Part shown: piece after piece, positions 9,025-20,204 of the stretch | Layout of the letters: every line of letters begins with the position of its first letter | Numbering within the stretch: position 1 is the first letter of the stretch | Assembly (NCBI GenBank): GCA_000719695.1 | Contig: JOHN01000012.1 | Location: 1-64,000, forward strand | DNA from: Streptomyces sp. NRRL F-6131 | Lineage (GTDB): Bacteria > Actinomycetota > Actinomycetes > Streptomycetales > Streptomycetaceae | DNA: 64,000 nucleotides | Reading direction: 5' to 3' | The notes under the pieces: generated by a model | Databases searched by the model: none | What the model saw: the letters and a program-made list of their open reading frames with translations, nothing else | What the model was told of the DNA's origin: nothing | Made by a program: the position numbers and the translations under genes

Positions 9025-10521
9025 CTACCCGGCGGCGGGGGCGAGTTCGTCCGTGCGCACCTCGTCCTGCTGGGCGCTGCCCATCCGGCGGTCCGGGCGT
9101 CGGGCGAGGAGGTAGGCGAGGCCGGTGAGGGTGACCACGCCGACGCCGAGCGGGGCCGCCCAGATCTGGTACCAGGGGGCTCCGGCCGGGGCGAGGACGG
9201 CGCGCGGCCAGCAGATGTTGACCAGTTCGAAGCCGGTCCACAGCACGGCCAGGACGTTCAGCGGGGTGCCGAGGCGTCCGAGGCCGAACGCCCCGGAGGG
9301 CTTCCAGGTGCCGCGCAGGCGGGCGGTCAGCGCGACCAGGGTGAGCAGGAAGAACGGCACGAAGGTGGCGGCGCTGCCGAAGGTGATCAGGCTGCCGATG
9401 GCCGAGGTGCTCAGGCCCAGCGGCAGCGCGGCGCAGCTGATCACCGAGGCGGCGACGAGGCCGCCGATCGGGGCCCGGTGCCGGTTGACCTTGCGGACGT
9501 GGCGGGAGAACGGGAAGACGTCGTCGCGGGCGAGGGAGTAGAGGCCGCGGGCGGCGCCGCCCTGGGAGGCCATCAGGCAGGCGGTGAAGCTGATCAGGAC
9601 GACGAGGACGAAGGGCTTGTCGGCCCAGCCGCCGAACGCGTGGGTGACGGCGGTGGTGACCGGGTCGAGGTCCTTGCCGTGGACGACGTCGGCGGGGTCG
9701 GGGTGGGCGAGCCCGACCGCGACCGCGTTGAGGACGACGACGAGCCCGACGCCGAGCAGGGACCACCACATGGCCCGGGGGACCTGCCGGGCGGCGTCCT
9801 TGGTCTCCTCGGCGGTCGACACGCAGGCGTCGAAGCCGATGAACGCCCAGCCGGCGACGGCCACGGCGGCGAGCAGCGCGCCGGTGTCGCTGATGCCCAG
9901 CCCCGCCGGCGCGTCGAGGAAGTCGGTGAACAGACCGAGGCCGTGGCGGCGGAAGAACAGCAGCAGGGCGAGGCCGACCAGGACGGAGGCGACGACCTCG
10001 GCGGCGATGCCGAGGCCGACGAACCGGCGCAGGGAGTTGATGCCGTAGGCGTTGACCAGCGTGCAGAGCAGGATGAAGCCGACCGAGACGAGGACCTGTT
10101 CGGTGGGCGTCGGGGTGGCGCCGGCGAGGGCGAACAGCCAGGGGGAGGCGAGGTAGGCGACGGTGGTGTTGCCGAACATCACCGCGAACTGCCACATCCA
10201 CCCGCTCAGCCAGGCGACGGCCGGCCCGGTCAGGCGCTTGCTCCACTGGTAGGCGCCGCCGGCCAGCGGCCACTGCGAGGCGAGTTCGGCGTAGACGGCG
10301 ACGACCAGGCACTGCCCGAGCAGGCAGAGCGGCAGCGCCCAGACCCAGGCCCCGCCCGCGACGCCCATGCCGACCTGCACGGCGGCGTACAGGCCGACGA
10401 CCGGGGAGACGACGGCGAAGCCGAGGGAGATGTTGCCGAGCACGCTCAGGCTGCGTCTCAGCTCCTGCCGGTAGCCGAGCGCGGCCAGCCGGTCGGCGTC
10501 GGTCGGGGTGTTCTCGGTCAC
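9025..10521 (-). CDS. APC-superfamily amino acid / amine permease
   Basis: A 498-residue protein with about 12 membrane segments. The N-terminal motif NISLGFAVVSPVVGLY and the WSKRLTGPAVAWLSGWMWQF loop fit the amino acid-choline transporter (ACT) branch of the APC superfamily. It probably imports an amino acid, choline or polyamine; the exact substrate is not readable. It is divergent from a TetR-family gene, and a perfect ACTAAC-N3-GTTAGT palindrome lies 20 bp upstream of its start, so repression by that regulator is likely. Confidence 0.85.
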   Translation of the reverse strand: MTENTPTDADRLAALGYRQELRRSLSVLGNISLGFAVVSPVVGLYAAVQVGMGVAGGAWVWALPLCLLGQCLVVAVYAELASQWPLAGGAYQWSKRLTGPAVAWLSGWMWQFAVMFGNTTVAYLASPWLFALAGATPTPTEQVLVSVGFILLCTLVNAYGINSLRRFVGLGIAAEVVASVLVGLALLLFFRRHGLGLFTDFLDAPAGLGISDTGALLAAVAVAGWAFIGFDACVSTAEETKDAARQVPRAMWWSLLGVGLVVVLNAVAVGLAHPDPADVVHGKDLDPVTTAVTHAFGGWADKPFVLVVLISFTACLMASQGGAARGLYSLARDDVFPFSRHVRKVNRHRAPIGGLVAASVISCAALPLGLSTSAIGSLITFGSAATFVPFFLLTLVALTARLRGTWKPSGAFGLGRLGTPLNVLAVLWTGFELVNICWPRAVLAPAGAPWYQIWAAPLGVGVVTLTGLAYLLARRPDRRMGSAQQDEVRTDELAPAAG

Positions 10522-10541
10522 GAGCGGGGCCTCCTGATAAA

Positions 10542-10556
10542 ACTAACTTTGTTAGT
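10542..10556. promoter_or_regulatory. TetR-family operator palindrome
   Basis: ACTAACTTTGTTAGT is a perfect inverted repeat (6-bp arms, 3-bp centre) in the intergenic region between the divergent permease and TetR-family genes. It is AT-rich against a GC-rich background and is the obvious binding site for the regulator encoded at 10618. Confidence 0.7.
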
Positions 10557-10617
10557 CCGTGCTGTTGGTCTGGCACGATAGCCCCTGAACGTGGCGGGTG
10601 GAAGAGGGGATGTTCCG

Positions 10618-11247
10618 GTGGGGAGACCGAGCAGGGCACTGCTGACGCGCGAGCGGATCGCGCTCGCGGCGCTCCAGGTGGTGGACGAGGAGGGGTCCGA
10701 GGGCCTGACCATGCGGGCCCTGGCGGAGCGCCTCGGGGTCAGGGCGGCGTCGCTCTACAACCACGTACCGAGCAAGGACGCGCTGGTCGACGCGGTCTCC
10801 GAACTGGTCAACGACGAGATCGACCACACCCCGCTGGCCGACCCCCAGTGGCGGACCGGCCTCGCCGCGTACGCGCGGGGCTACCGCGCCGTCTTCCTGC
10901 GCCACCCGAACGCCGTCGCCCTGCTCGCCCGCCGCCGGGTCGAGGCGGACAACGCGCTGTGCGGCTACGACGCCCTGCTCGCCCTCCTCGGCCGCGCCGG
11001 CCTGGCCCCCGCCGACGCGGCCGAGGTCGCCGCGGCCCTGGACTACCTGGTCCTCGGCTCGGCGGTGGAGACCTTCACCGCCGGCTTCACCCGCGAACCG
11101 TCCGCCTACCGGCCCCGGTACCCGGCACTCGCGGACGCCCTGGACGCCTCCTTCGCCCGCGGCGGCGGCGCGACGGGCCTCGACGACCGCGGCTTCGAAC
11201 TGGGCCTCGGCCTGCTCCTCGACGGCGTGGAACGCCGGACCGCGTAG
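10618..11247 (+). CDS. TetR/AcrR-family transcriptional regulator
   Basis: A 209-residue protein. The N-terminal HTH (about 10-55) reads RERIALAALQVVDEEG followed by LAERLGVRAASLYNHVPSKDAL; the C-terminal part resembles the TetR_C ligand domain. GTG 10618 is favoured over GTG 10591 because GAAGAGGGGA lies 7-8 bases before it and the protein then starts VGRPSRALLTRERI, typical for the family. It is divergent from the APC permease with a shared palindromic operator, so it likely represses the permease and itself. Confidence 0.88.
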   Translation: MGRPSRALLTRERIALAALQVVDEEGSEGLTMRALAERLGVRAASLYNHVPSKDALVDAVSELVNDEIDHTPLADPQWRTGLAAYARGYRAVFLRHPNAVALLARRRVEADNALCGYDALLALLGRAGLAPADAAEVAAALDYLVLGSAVETFTAGFTREPSAYRPRYPALADALDASFARGGGATGLDDRGFELGLGLLLDGVERRTA

Positions 11248-11326
11248 TACCCACCGCAGTGTCGGCCCCGGTCGGTCCTGGTCGGTCCTGGTCGAGCGGG
11301 AGCCGGTGGCCGTGGGTGGGCGGCGC

Positions 11327-12565
11327 TCAGTCGTGTCGCCCCCGGGGGAGCTGCCAGGTGCCGCCGCGGTCCGCCGTCGACCGGCGGGCGACGAGGTCGG
11401 GGACGCGCAGGAAGCAGGCCAGCGCGGTGGCCGCCTGGAAGGCGGCGATCGCGCGTCGGGTCATCGGCAGGCCCAGGCGCAGGAGGCGTGGATCGACTTC
11501 GGCCTGGACCCGGTCGACGAAGGGGCGCAGGACGGTGTCGTAGCGGGCGAGGGCGGTCGGCAGGTCGTCCGGGGTCCGGTCGATCGCGTCGGCCAGGACG
11601 TGGGCGCCGACCAGGGCCGCGGAGATCCCCATGCCGCTGTACGGCGAGGGGCAGTGCGCGGCGTCCCCGGCCAGGACGACTCGGCCCTTGGACCAGGTGT
11701 CGGTGCGCACCTGGACGATCTCCTGGGAGTGGAAGAAGGGGCTGGTCCCCATGCCGGCGACGAAGCGTTCGGTCTGCCAGCCGGCGTCGCGGAACCTGTC
11801 GGCCCAGAAGGCCTGTTGACGGTCGACGGGGGCCCGGTGGATCGCGGAGGCCTCGGCGGACTCCTCGCGGAGCACGAAGGAGACCTGGGTCTCGGTCGGG
11901 TTGTGGCTGCGGCGCATGATCTGCCGGCCGCCCGGGACCATGCAGGTGTCACGGATGTCGGTGTCGGAGCCGGTGCGGGGGACGAACCAGTACGCCGTGT
12001 GGATGCCGAGGCGCCGGTACGGGTCGAAGCCGTCCGGGAGGAGCGCCCGGCGGATGCGTGATCCCTGGCCGTCCGCGCCGACCAGGAGGTCGAACGCGCC
12101 GGACGACCCGTCGGAGAAGTGCGCGACGACCTGGTGCTCGTCCTGGTCGAAGCCGTCCACGCTCGTGCCGAAGACGTACTCGGCGTCGTGCTCGGTCGCC
12201 TCGTGGAGGATGCGGACCAGGTCGCCGCGCATGATCTCGTACTCGGAGGTCAGGGTCTGGCGGCCCTGTCCGGAGGTGTTGGCCATGATCGTCGCTCTGG
12301 CCCTGCCGTGGGTGTCGACGAAGGCGACGCCCTTCTCGTCGACGAGCCTGCCCCGGACCTCGTCGAGCAGGCCCATGCGGCGGACGGCCTCGATGCCCTG
12401 GCCGCGGAGGTCGACCTGGGCGCCGGTGGCCCGTAGGGCGGGGAAGCGCTCGACGACGGTCACCCGGTGGCCGCCCCGCACCAGCCAGAAGGCCAGTGCC
12501 TGGCCGGCGACGCCGCCGCCGGCGACGAGGACGCGCAAGGAGCGCGCACCGGAGGTCTGTGTCAT
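11327..12565 (-). CDS. FAD-dependent monooxygenase (Tet(X)-like / PHBH fold)
   Basis: A 412-residue flavoprotein. The N-terminal Rossmann motif is VLVAGGGVAGQALAFWLVRG (about 11-30), the middle DG motif is LLVGADGQGSRIRR, and the FAD-ribityl motif is VVLAGDAAHCPSPYSGMGI. This is the class A flavin monooxygenase layout, which includes tetracycline-inactivating Tet(X) as well as many antibiotic tailoring enzymes. ATG 12565 is chosen because GAGG lies 8 bases upstream; in-frame starts at 12571 and 12574 sit on the ribosome site. It is divergent from a Tn10-TetR-like repressor over a tet-operator-like palindrome, so an inducible drug-modifying role is plausible. The substrate is not proven. Confidence 0.85.
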   Translation of the reverse strand: MTQTSGARSLRVLVAGGGVAGQALAFWLVRGGHRVTVVERFPALRATGAQVDLRGQGIEAVRRMGLLDEVRGRLVDEKGVAFVDTHGRARATIMANTSGQGRQTLTSEYEIMRGDLVRILHEATEHDAEYVFGTSVDGFDQDEHQVVAHFSDGSSGAFDLLVGADGQGSRIRRALLPDGFDPYRRLGIHTAYWFVPRTGSDTDIRDTCMVPGGRQIMRRSHNPTETQVSFVLREESAEASAIHRAPVDRQQAFWADRFRDAGWQTERFVAGMGTSPFFHSQEIVQVRTDTWSKGRVVLAGDAAHCPSPYSGMGISAALVGAHVLADAIDRTPDDLPTALARYDTVLRPFVDRVQAEVDPRLLRLGLPMTRRAIAAFQAATALACFLRVPDLVARRSTADRGGTWQLPRGRHD

Positions 12566-12581
12566 GTCCATCACCTCAAAA

Positions 12582-12627
12582 TCTATCGGTGAATGATTCT
12601 TTTCCAGCGTTGTCTATCGGCGATAGA
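12582..12627. promoter_or_regulatory. tet-operator-like palindromes between monooxygenase and TetR genes
   Basis: TCTATCGGCGATAGA (12613-12627) is a perfect 15-bp palindrome. Its CTATC...GATAG arms equal the classical Tn10 tet operator; only the bases flanking the centre differ. A weaker copy, TCTATCGGTGAATGA, lies at 12582-12596. The two sit between the starts at 12565 and 12636, so binding would block both genes. Confidence 0.75.
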
Positions 12628-12635
12628 TTGTCAAC

Positions 12636-13211
12636 GTGACGAAGATGAACCGCGAGACCGTGGTCGCCGAGGCGCTCGACCTGCTCGACGAGGTCGGCCT
12701 GGACGGCGTCAGCACCCGGCAACTGGCGAAGCGGCTGGGCGTCGAGCAGCCCTCGCTGTACTGGCACTTCCGCACCAAGAAGGACCTCCTGTCCGCCATG
12801 GCCCAGGCCGCGATGGCGCCCCACGCGAACGCACCGCTGCCGACGCCCGGGGACGACTGGCGGGAGTGGTTCCTGGAGAACACCCGCAGCTTCCGGCGCA
12901 CCCTGCTGCTGCGCCGCGACGGCGCACGCCTGCACGCCGGCTCCACGCCCACCGCGGACCTCGACCGGATCCGCCACAAGATGTCGTTCCTCGTCGCCTC
13001 CGGCGTGCCCGAGCGCGACGCGCGGACGGCGATGCTGACGGCGAGCCGCTTCACGGTCGGCAGCGTCCTGGAGGAACAGGCGGACTCCGGCCCCGGCGCC
13101 GGTGACGGCCGGGAGCTGCCGGCCGACGTGCCGGTCCTCGACCCCGGATCGGCGTTCGAGGCGGGGCTCTCCCTCATCGTGGACGGCCTGGCCCCGCGCG
13201 TCAGGCCGTAG
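12636..13211 (+). CDS. TetR-class repressor, close to Tn10 TetR
   Basis: A 191-residue protein. The HTH reads STRQLAKRLGVEQPSLYWHF, nearly the TetR(B) sequence TTRKLAQKLGVEQPTLYWH. Similarity continues into the ligand domain: NTRSFRRTLLLRRDGARLH matches NAKSFRCALLSHRDGAKVH, and FTVGSVLEEQ matches FTLGCVLEDQ. Residues equivalent to the tetracycline contacts Asn82, Phe86, His100 and Glu147 appear conserved, while the Arg104 position is Thr (by eye, against remembered TetR). The helix-9 loop is short. It is divergent from the FAD monooxygenase and likely represses both genes. Confidence 0.9.
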   Translation: MTKMNRETVVAEALDLLDEVGLDGVSTRQLAKRLGVEQPSLYWHFRTKKDLLSAMAQAAMAPHANAPLPTPGDDWREWFLENTRSFRRTLLLRRDGARLHAGSTPTADLDRIRHKMSFLVASGVPERDARTAMLTASRFTVGSVLEEQADSGPGAGDGRELPADVPVLDPGSAFEAGLSLIVDGLAPRVRP

Positions 13212-13273
13212 CACCCGCCTGCGAACCACGGCACGGGGTGGGAGCCCTCGTCGGGGCAGGCCCGGAACGCACG

Positions 13274-13310
13274 GGGCCCCGCCACTTCGGACGGCGAAGT
13301 GGCGGGGCCC
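13274..13310. terminator. Bidirectional hairpin terminator
   Basis: A perfect 16-bp stem (13274-13289 with 13295-13310) with a 5-base loop lies between the convergent tetR-like and GH62 genes. No U-tract follows, as is usual in streptomycetes. Confidence 0.75.
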
Positions 13311-13349
13311 GGGAACCGTGCGGCTGTGGTGGTCCCGTGCCGCGGTGGA

Positions 13350-16468
<3,119 letters not shown>

Positions 16469-16579
16469 ATTCGCGGCGGACAGTGGTGGTGCGGGGGGAC
16501 CGGCTTGTCGTCAGTGGAACTGCGCCTGTGGGTGGTTGGCGCACGGGACCCGGGGTTCGGGCCCACGCGGACTGGCGCC

Positions 16580-16657
16580 AGTGTTGGCCTGAGCCCGTCA
16601 AGCTGTCAACGCTTTCGACGAAAACGGCGACAGATTTCGAAACTTTCGAAACTTTCG
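16580..16657 (-). promoter_or_regulatory. GH10 promoter with two overlapping BxlR-type boxes
   Basis: On the - strand TTGACA (16609-16604) and AACACT (16585-16580) are 18 bases apart, giving +1 near 16573. Just upstream, CGAAACTTTCG occurs twice with overlap (16638-16648 and 16647-16657), plus a related TTTCGACGAAA near 16613. The same 11-mer occurs at bxlE, so BxlR is the likely binder. Together with the box at 16455 this accounts for the 384-bp gap. Confidence 0.6.
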
Positions 16658-16757
16658 ACCTGTGGAGCCGGAGCCGGAGCCGGGGACGGCTCGGTCCCGG
16701 GGCCCGACGGTGCCCGGAGCCACTCGCGCCCGGACCCGTGCGCCCGTACCGCTCCGT

Positions 16758-17783
16758 TCAGGGCCGGCCGGGCGCCACGGCGCTGGAGCGCACCACCAGG
16801 GTGGTCGCGAGTTCGAGGCGGGTGGGCGCCGCCGGGGCGTCCCCGGAGCGCAGTGCGAGGATCAGACGGGTCGCCTGTTCGGCCATCTCGCGCAGCGGCT
16901 GACGGACGGTGGTCAGCGCGGGGCTGGTCCACTGCGCGATGTCCAGGTCGTCGTAACCGACCACGGACAGGTCCTCGGGGACGCGCAGGCCGCGCACCCG
17001 GGCGGCCTCCATGACCCCGAGCGCCTGCAGGTCGCTGCCGGCGAAGATCGCGGTGGGCCGGTCGGGGAGCTCCAGCAGGTGGGCGGCCCGGGCGAACCCG
17101 CCCTCGGCGTGGAAGTCGCCGAAGGCGGTCAGGGCGGGGTCGACCGCCAGCCCGGCCATGGACATCGCCGAGCGGTAGCCGTCCAGCCGGGCCAGCGAGC
17201 AGAGGGTGTCCTCGGGGCCGGTGACGATGGCGATGCGCCGGTGGCCGAGTTCGATCAGGTGCCGGGTGGCGGCCAGCCCGCCCGCCCAGTTGGCCGAACC
17301 CACCGAGGGCACGTCCGGATCGGGGTTGCCCGCCGGGTCGACGATCACGAACGGGATGGAGCGCGCGCGCAGTTGGCGCTTGAACTCGGGAGGCAGGCTG
17401 GAGAAGACCAGGACGACGCCGAGCGGGCGGCGGCGCAGCACCGCCTCGATCCACTCCGGCCCCGGGGCCTGGCGCGAGCCGCTGTGGCTGACCACGACGG
17501 CCGCCCCGTGCTCGCTTGCCACGGCCTCGACGCCGCGGAGGAGCTCCATCGCCCAGAGGCTGTCGAGTTCGTGGAAGACGATCTCGACGAGGGGCGCTTC
17601 ACCGCCGCCGCGGGCGGCACGCCGGTAGTCGTGGTCGCGCAGGACCTGCTCGACGCGGACGCGGGTGGTCGGCGCGACATCGGTACGGCCGTTGAGCACC
17701 TTCGAAACCGTCGAAACGGAGACCTCGGCCTCGCGCGCGATGTCCGCGAGGGTCACCCGTCCCAGTTCATCGACCTCGTCCAT
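16758..17783 (-). CDS. bxlR: LacI-family repressor of the xylobiose operon (BxlR type)
   Basis: A 341-residue LacI/GalR regulator. The HTH is VTLADIAREAEVSVSTVSKVLNGR (about 9-32), followed by the hinge and a periplasmic-binding-like effector domain; the C-terminus has VVGYDDLDIAQWTSPALTTVRQPL. ATG 17783 gives the normal family length; an in-frame GTG 18 bases upstream is possible. It is divergent from bxlE, 109 bp apart, in the arrangement known for streptomycete bxlR-bxlEFGA, where it represses xylobiose uptake until substrate is present. Predicted targets are the CGAAACTTTCG boxes at bxlE and GH10. The symbol rests on context and operator type. Confidence 0.82.
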   Translation of the reverse strand: MDEVDELGRVTLADIAREAEVSVSTVSKVLNGRTDVAPTTRVRVEQVLRDHDYRRAARGGGEAPLVEIVFHELDSLWAMELLRGVEAVASEHGAAVVVSHSGSRQAPGPEWIEAVLRRRPLGVVLVFSSLPPEFKRQLRARSIPFVIVDPAGNPDPDVPSVGSANWAGGLAATRHLIELGHRRIAIVTGPEDTLCSLARLDGYRSAMSMAGLAVDPALTAFGDFHAEGGFARAAHLLELPDRPTAIFAGSDLQALGVMEAARVRGLRVPEDLSVVGYDDLDIAQWTSPALTTVRQPLREMAEQATRLILALRSGDAPAAPTRLELATTLVVRSSAVAPGRP

Positions 17784-17855
17784 GGAGGCAGCATAGGGCA
17801 CGGGCGGGGCGGGGGAATGGGGGCAGCGTGCCGCGACGAACCTCGGCCCGAGGGG

Positions 17856-17927
17856 TTGACCCGAAACATGTCCGCAACTTACCGTCCCGGCCATGCAGTT
17901 ATTTCGAGAGATAGAGCGAAACTTTCG
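17856..17927 (+). promoter_or_regulatory. bxlE leaderless promoter and internal BxlR-type box
   Basis: TTGACC (17856-17861), an 18-base spacer and TACCGT (17880-17885) put +1 at about 17892, next to the ATG at 17893; there is no Shine-Dalgarno. CGAAACTTTCG (17917-17927) lies inside the first codons, at about +25 to +35, where a bound repressor would block elongation. Confidence 0.6.
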
Positions 17928-19248
17928 GTCCAGTTCCTTCCGGCCCTTCCCGAGGGGGAGGCGCGCCGTCGCCCTCGCACTCGGCCTGGCCGCGGTGCTG
18001 GCGGGGACGAGCGCCTGCGGCAGCGGCGCCTCCTCGGCCGCCGGCGGGGACTCGGGCACGATCCGCGTCCTGGTCTACGGGGACGCCAGCAACAAGGTCG
18101 AGAAGCAACTGGTCGAGACCTTCAACAGGACCTCGAAGGTCAAGGCCGTCCTGGACACCGTCCCCGGCGCGGACTACCAGGCCAAGCTCAACACCGTCAT
18201 CAACACCCCGCAGGCGCCGGACGTCTTCTTCAACTGGGGCGGCGGCAGCATCCAGCCCTATGTGAAGTCCGACCTGCTGCTGCCGCTGGACGACATGATC
18301 GCCGCGGACCCGGGGCTGAAGAGCAACTTCCTGCCGTCGGTGTTCGACACCGCGGTGATCGAGGGCAGGTCCTACGGCATCCCGATGCGCGGCACCCAGC
18401 CCGTGCTGCTGTTCCACAACAAGAAGGTGCTGGCCGAGGCCGGCCTGGGCGTCCCCAGGACCTGGGACGACCTGCTGAACGCCGTCCGGGTGCTCAAGGC
18501 CAAGGGCATCACGCCGTTCGCCCTCGGCGGGGGCGACCAGTGGCCGACCCTGATGTGGTACGAGTACGTCTTCGACCGCGTCGCCGGCCCGGAGCTCTTC
18601 CGGAAGGCGCTGTCCGGGGACCGGAGCGCCTGGCAGGGCGAGGACGCCAGGAAGGCCCTCGGCCTGCTCAGGCAGCTGGTCGACGCCGGGGCGTTCGGCT
18701 CGAACTTCGACTCGGTCAAGTTCACCGACGGCGGCTCCCCGGCCCTGCTCGCCAAGGGCAGGGCGGCCTTCGAGCTGATGGGCTCCTGGGAGTACGCCAC
18801 CCAGCGGGACGCCGATCCCGACTTCGCCAAGGGCAACCTCGGGTACAGCGGCTTCCCCGCCGTCGCCGGCGGGAAGGGCGATCCGGGCGCCGTGGTCGGC
18901 AACACCAACAACTTCTACTCGGTGCTGAAGAAGACCAAGCACCCCGAGGCGGCGGCCGCCTTCCTGAAACTCATGTACTCCGACGAGTTCGTGAAGGCCC
19001 AGCTGGCGATCGGCAACCTGCCGACCACCACCAACACCGAACAGTTCCTCGCCACCGCGGACGACCCCGCCTACGCGAAGTACCAGTACGACCTGGTCAA
19101 GGCCGCCCCGTCGTTCCAGCTGTCCTGGGACCAGGCGTACCCGCCGGCCGCCAACGCGCCGATGCGCACCGCCGTCCAGCAGTTCTTCAACGGCAAGCTC
19201 GACGTGGACGGCTTCATCAAGGCCATGCAGGCCCTGCCCGCCTCCTGA
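17893..19248 (+). CDS. bxlE: Xylobiose-type ABC transporter solute-binding lipoprotein
   Basis: A 451-residue lipoprotein that binds an oligosaccharide outside the cell and delivers it to the BxlFG permease. A long n-region is followed by a hydrophobic stretch and the lipobox LAGTSAC (Cys42). The family-1 solute-binding fold is seen in DVFFNWGGGSIQPYV and FELMGSWEY. ATG 17893 is the only usable start: no other start codon occurs before the signal core. The third codon is TTA, the rare bldA-dependent leucine codon, and the next codons are unusually AT-rich because they contain an operator. Two permeases and a GH3 enzyme follow at 11-, -1- and about 0-bp spacing. No ATPase gene is present; such systems usually share MsiK. 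Confidence 0.87.
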   Translation: MQLFREIERNFRSSSFRPFPRGRRAVALALGLAAVLAGTSACGSGASSAAGGDSGTIRVLVYGDASNKVEKQLVETFNRTSKVKAVLDTVPGADYQAKLNTVINTPQAPDVFFNWGGGSIQPYVKSDLLLPLDDMIAADPGLKSNFLPSVFDTAVIEGRSYGIPMRGTQPVLLFHNKKVLAEAGLGVPRTWDDLLNAVRVLKAKGITPFALGGGDQWPTLMWYEYVFDRVAGPELFRKALSGDRSAWQGEDARKALGLLRQLVDAGAFGSNFDSVKFTDGGSPALLAKGRAAFELMGSWEYATQRDADPDFAKGNLGYSGFPAVAGGKGDPGAVVGNTNNFYSVLKKTKHPEAAAAFLKLMYSDEFVKAQLAIGNLPTTTNTEQFLATADDPAYAKYQYDLVKAAPSFQLSWDQAYPPAANAPMRTAVQQFFNGKLDVDGFIKAMQALPAS

Positions 19249-19259
19249 GACGGATCACC

Positions 19260-20204
19260 ATGAGTGCTTCCTCACCCGTGTCCGTGCCCGGGTACCGTCG
19301 CCGCCTGCGGGCCGCAGGCCACCGGACCGGCGTCGGGGTGACGCGTCCGGGCCTCGTCTGGGCGGCACCCGCGACCGTGTTCTTCCTGGTGTTCGCGCTG
19401 CTGCCGCTCGTCCTGGTGGCGGTGCTCTCCTTCACCGACTGGAACGGCGTCGACGCCCCCCGGCTCAACGGCCTCGCCAACTGGACCAAGCTGCTGCACG
19501 ACCCGGTGATGACGCAGAGCCTCGGCCTGACCCTGGCGCTGACCGCGGCCGGCGTGGTCGTGCAGACCCCGGTGAGCATCCTGCTGGGCGTGTGGGCGGC
19601 CGGTCACCAGCGCAACCGCGCCGTGCTGTCCGCGATCTTCTTCGTCCCGCTGCTGCTCTCCGCCACCGCGGTCTCGGTGGTCTGGCGCGCTGTCCTCGAC
19701 CCCAACTTCGGCGTGCCCTCACAGCTGCGGTGGCTCTTCGGCGACGGCAACCTGATGGGACACCAGGGCAGCGCCCTCGCGGTGCTCACCTTCGTCGGCA
19801 TGTGGCAGTGGACGCCCATGCACGCCCTGCTCTACCAGGGCGGCACCCGGGCGATCCCGCAGGTGCTCTACCAGGCGGCGGCCATCGACGGTGCGGGCAG
19901 GCTGCGGCAGTTCGTCCACATCACCCTGCCGCAGCTGCGCAACACCATGATCACGTCGATGATCCTGATGGTGGTCGGCGGCCTGACCACCTTCGACACC
20001 GTCCTCATCCTCACCCGGGGCGGACCCGGCACCGACACCACCAACAGCGCCTACTACATGTACCAACAGGCCTTCAAGGGCTTCGACTTCGGGGCGGGAT
20101 CGGCCATCGCCCTGGTCCTCGTCCTGGTCGCCACCCTGATCTCGCTCGTCGTCGTCCGCCTGTCCGGCTACGACAGGATGCGCAGCACCGCGGAGGGACT
20201 GTGA
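19260..20204 (+). CDS. bxlF: Sugar ABC transporter permease (BxlF type)
   Basis: A 314-residue inner-membrane permease with six membrane segments and the EAA loop YQAAAIDGAGRLRQFVHITLPQL, the contact site for the ATPase. It starts 11 bp after bxlE and its stop overlaps the next start by one base (TGATG), so it is part of one operon. Length and loop match CUT1 MalF-type permeases. Confidence 0.9.
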   Translation: MSASSPVSVPGYRRRLRAAGHRTGVGVTRPGLVWAAPATVFFLVFALLPLVLVAVLSFTDWNGVDAPRLNGLANWTKLLHDPVMTQSLGLTLALTAAGVVVQTPVSILLGVWAAGHQRNRAVLSAIFFVPLLLSATAVSVVWRAVLDPNFGVPSQLRWLFGDGNLMGHQGSALAVLTFVGMWQWTPMHALLYQGGTRAIPQVLYQAAAIDGAGRLRQFVHITLPQLRNTMITSMILMVVGGLTTFDTVLILTRGGPGTDTTNSAYYMYQQAFKGFDFGAGSAIALVLVLVATLISLVVVRLSGYDRMRSTAEGL

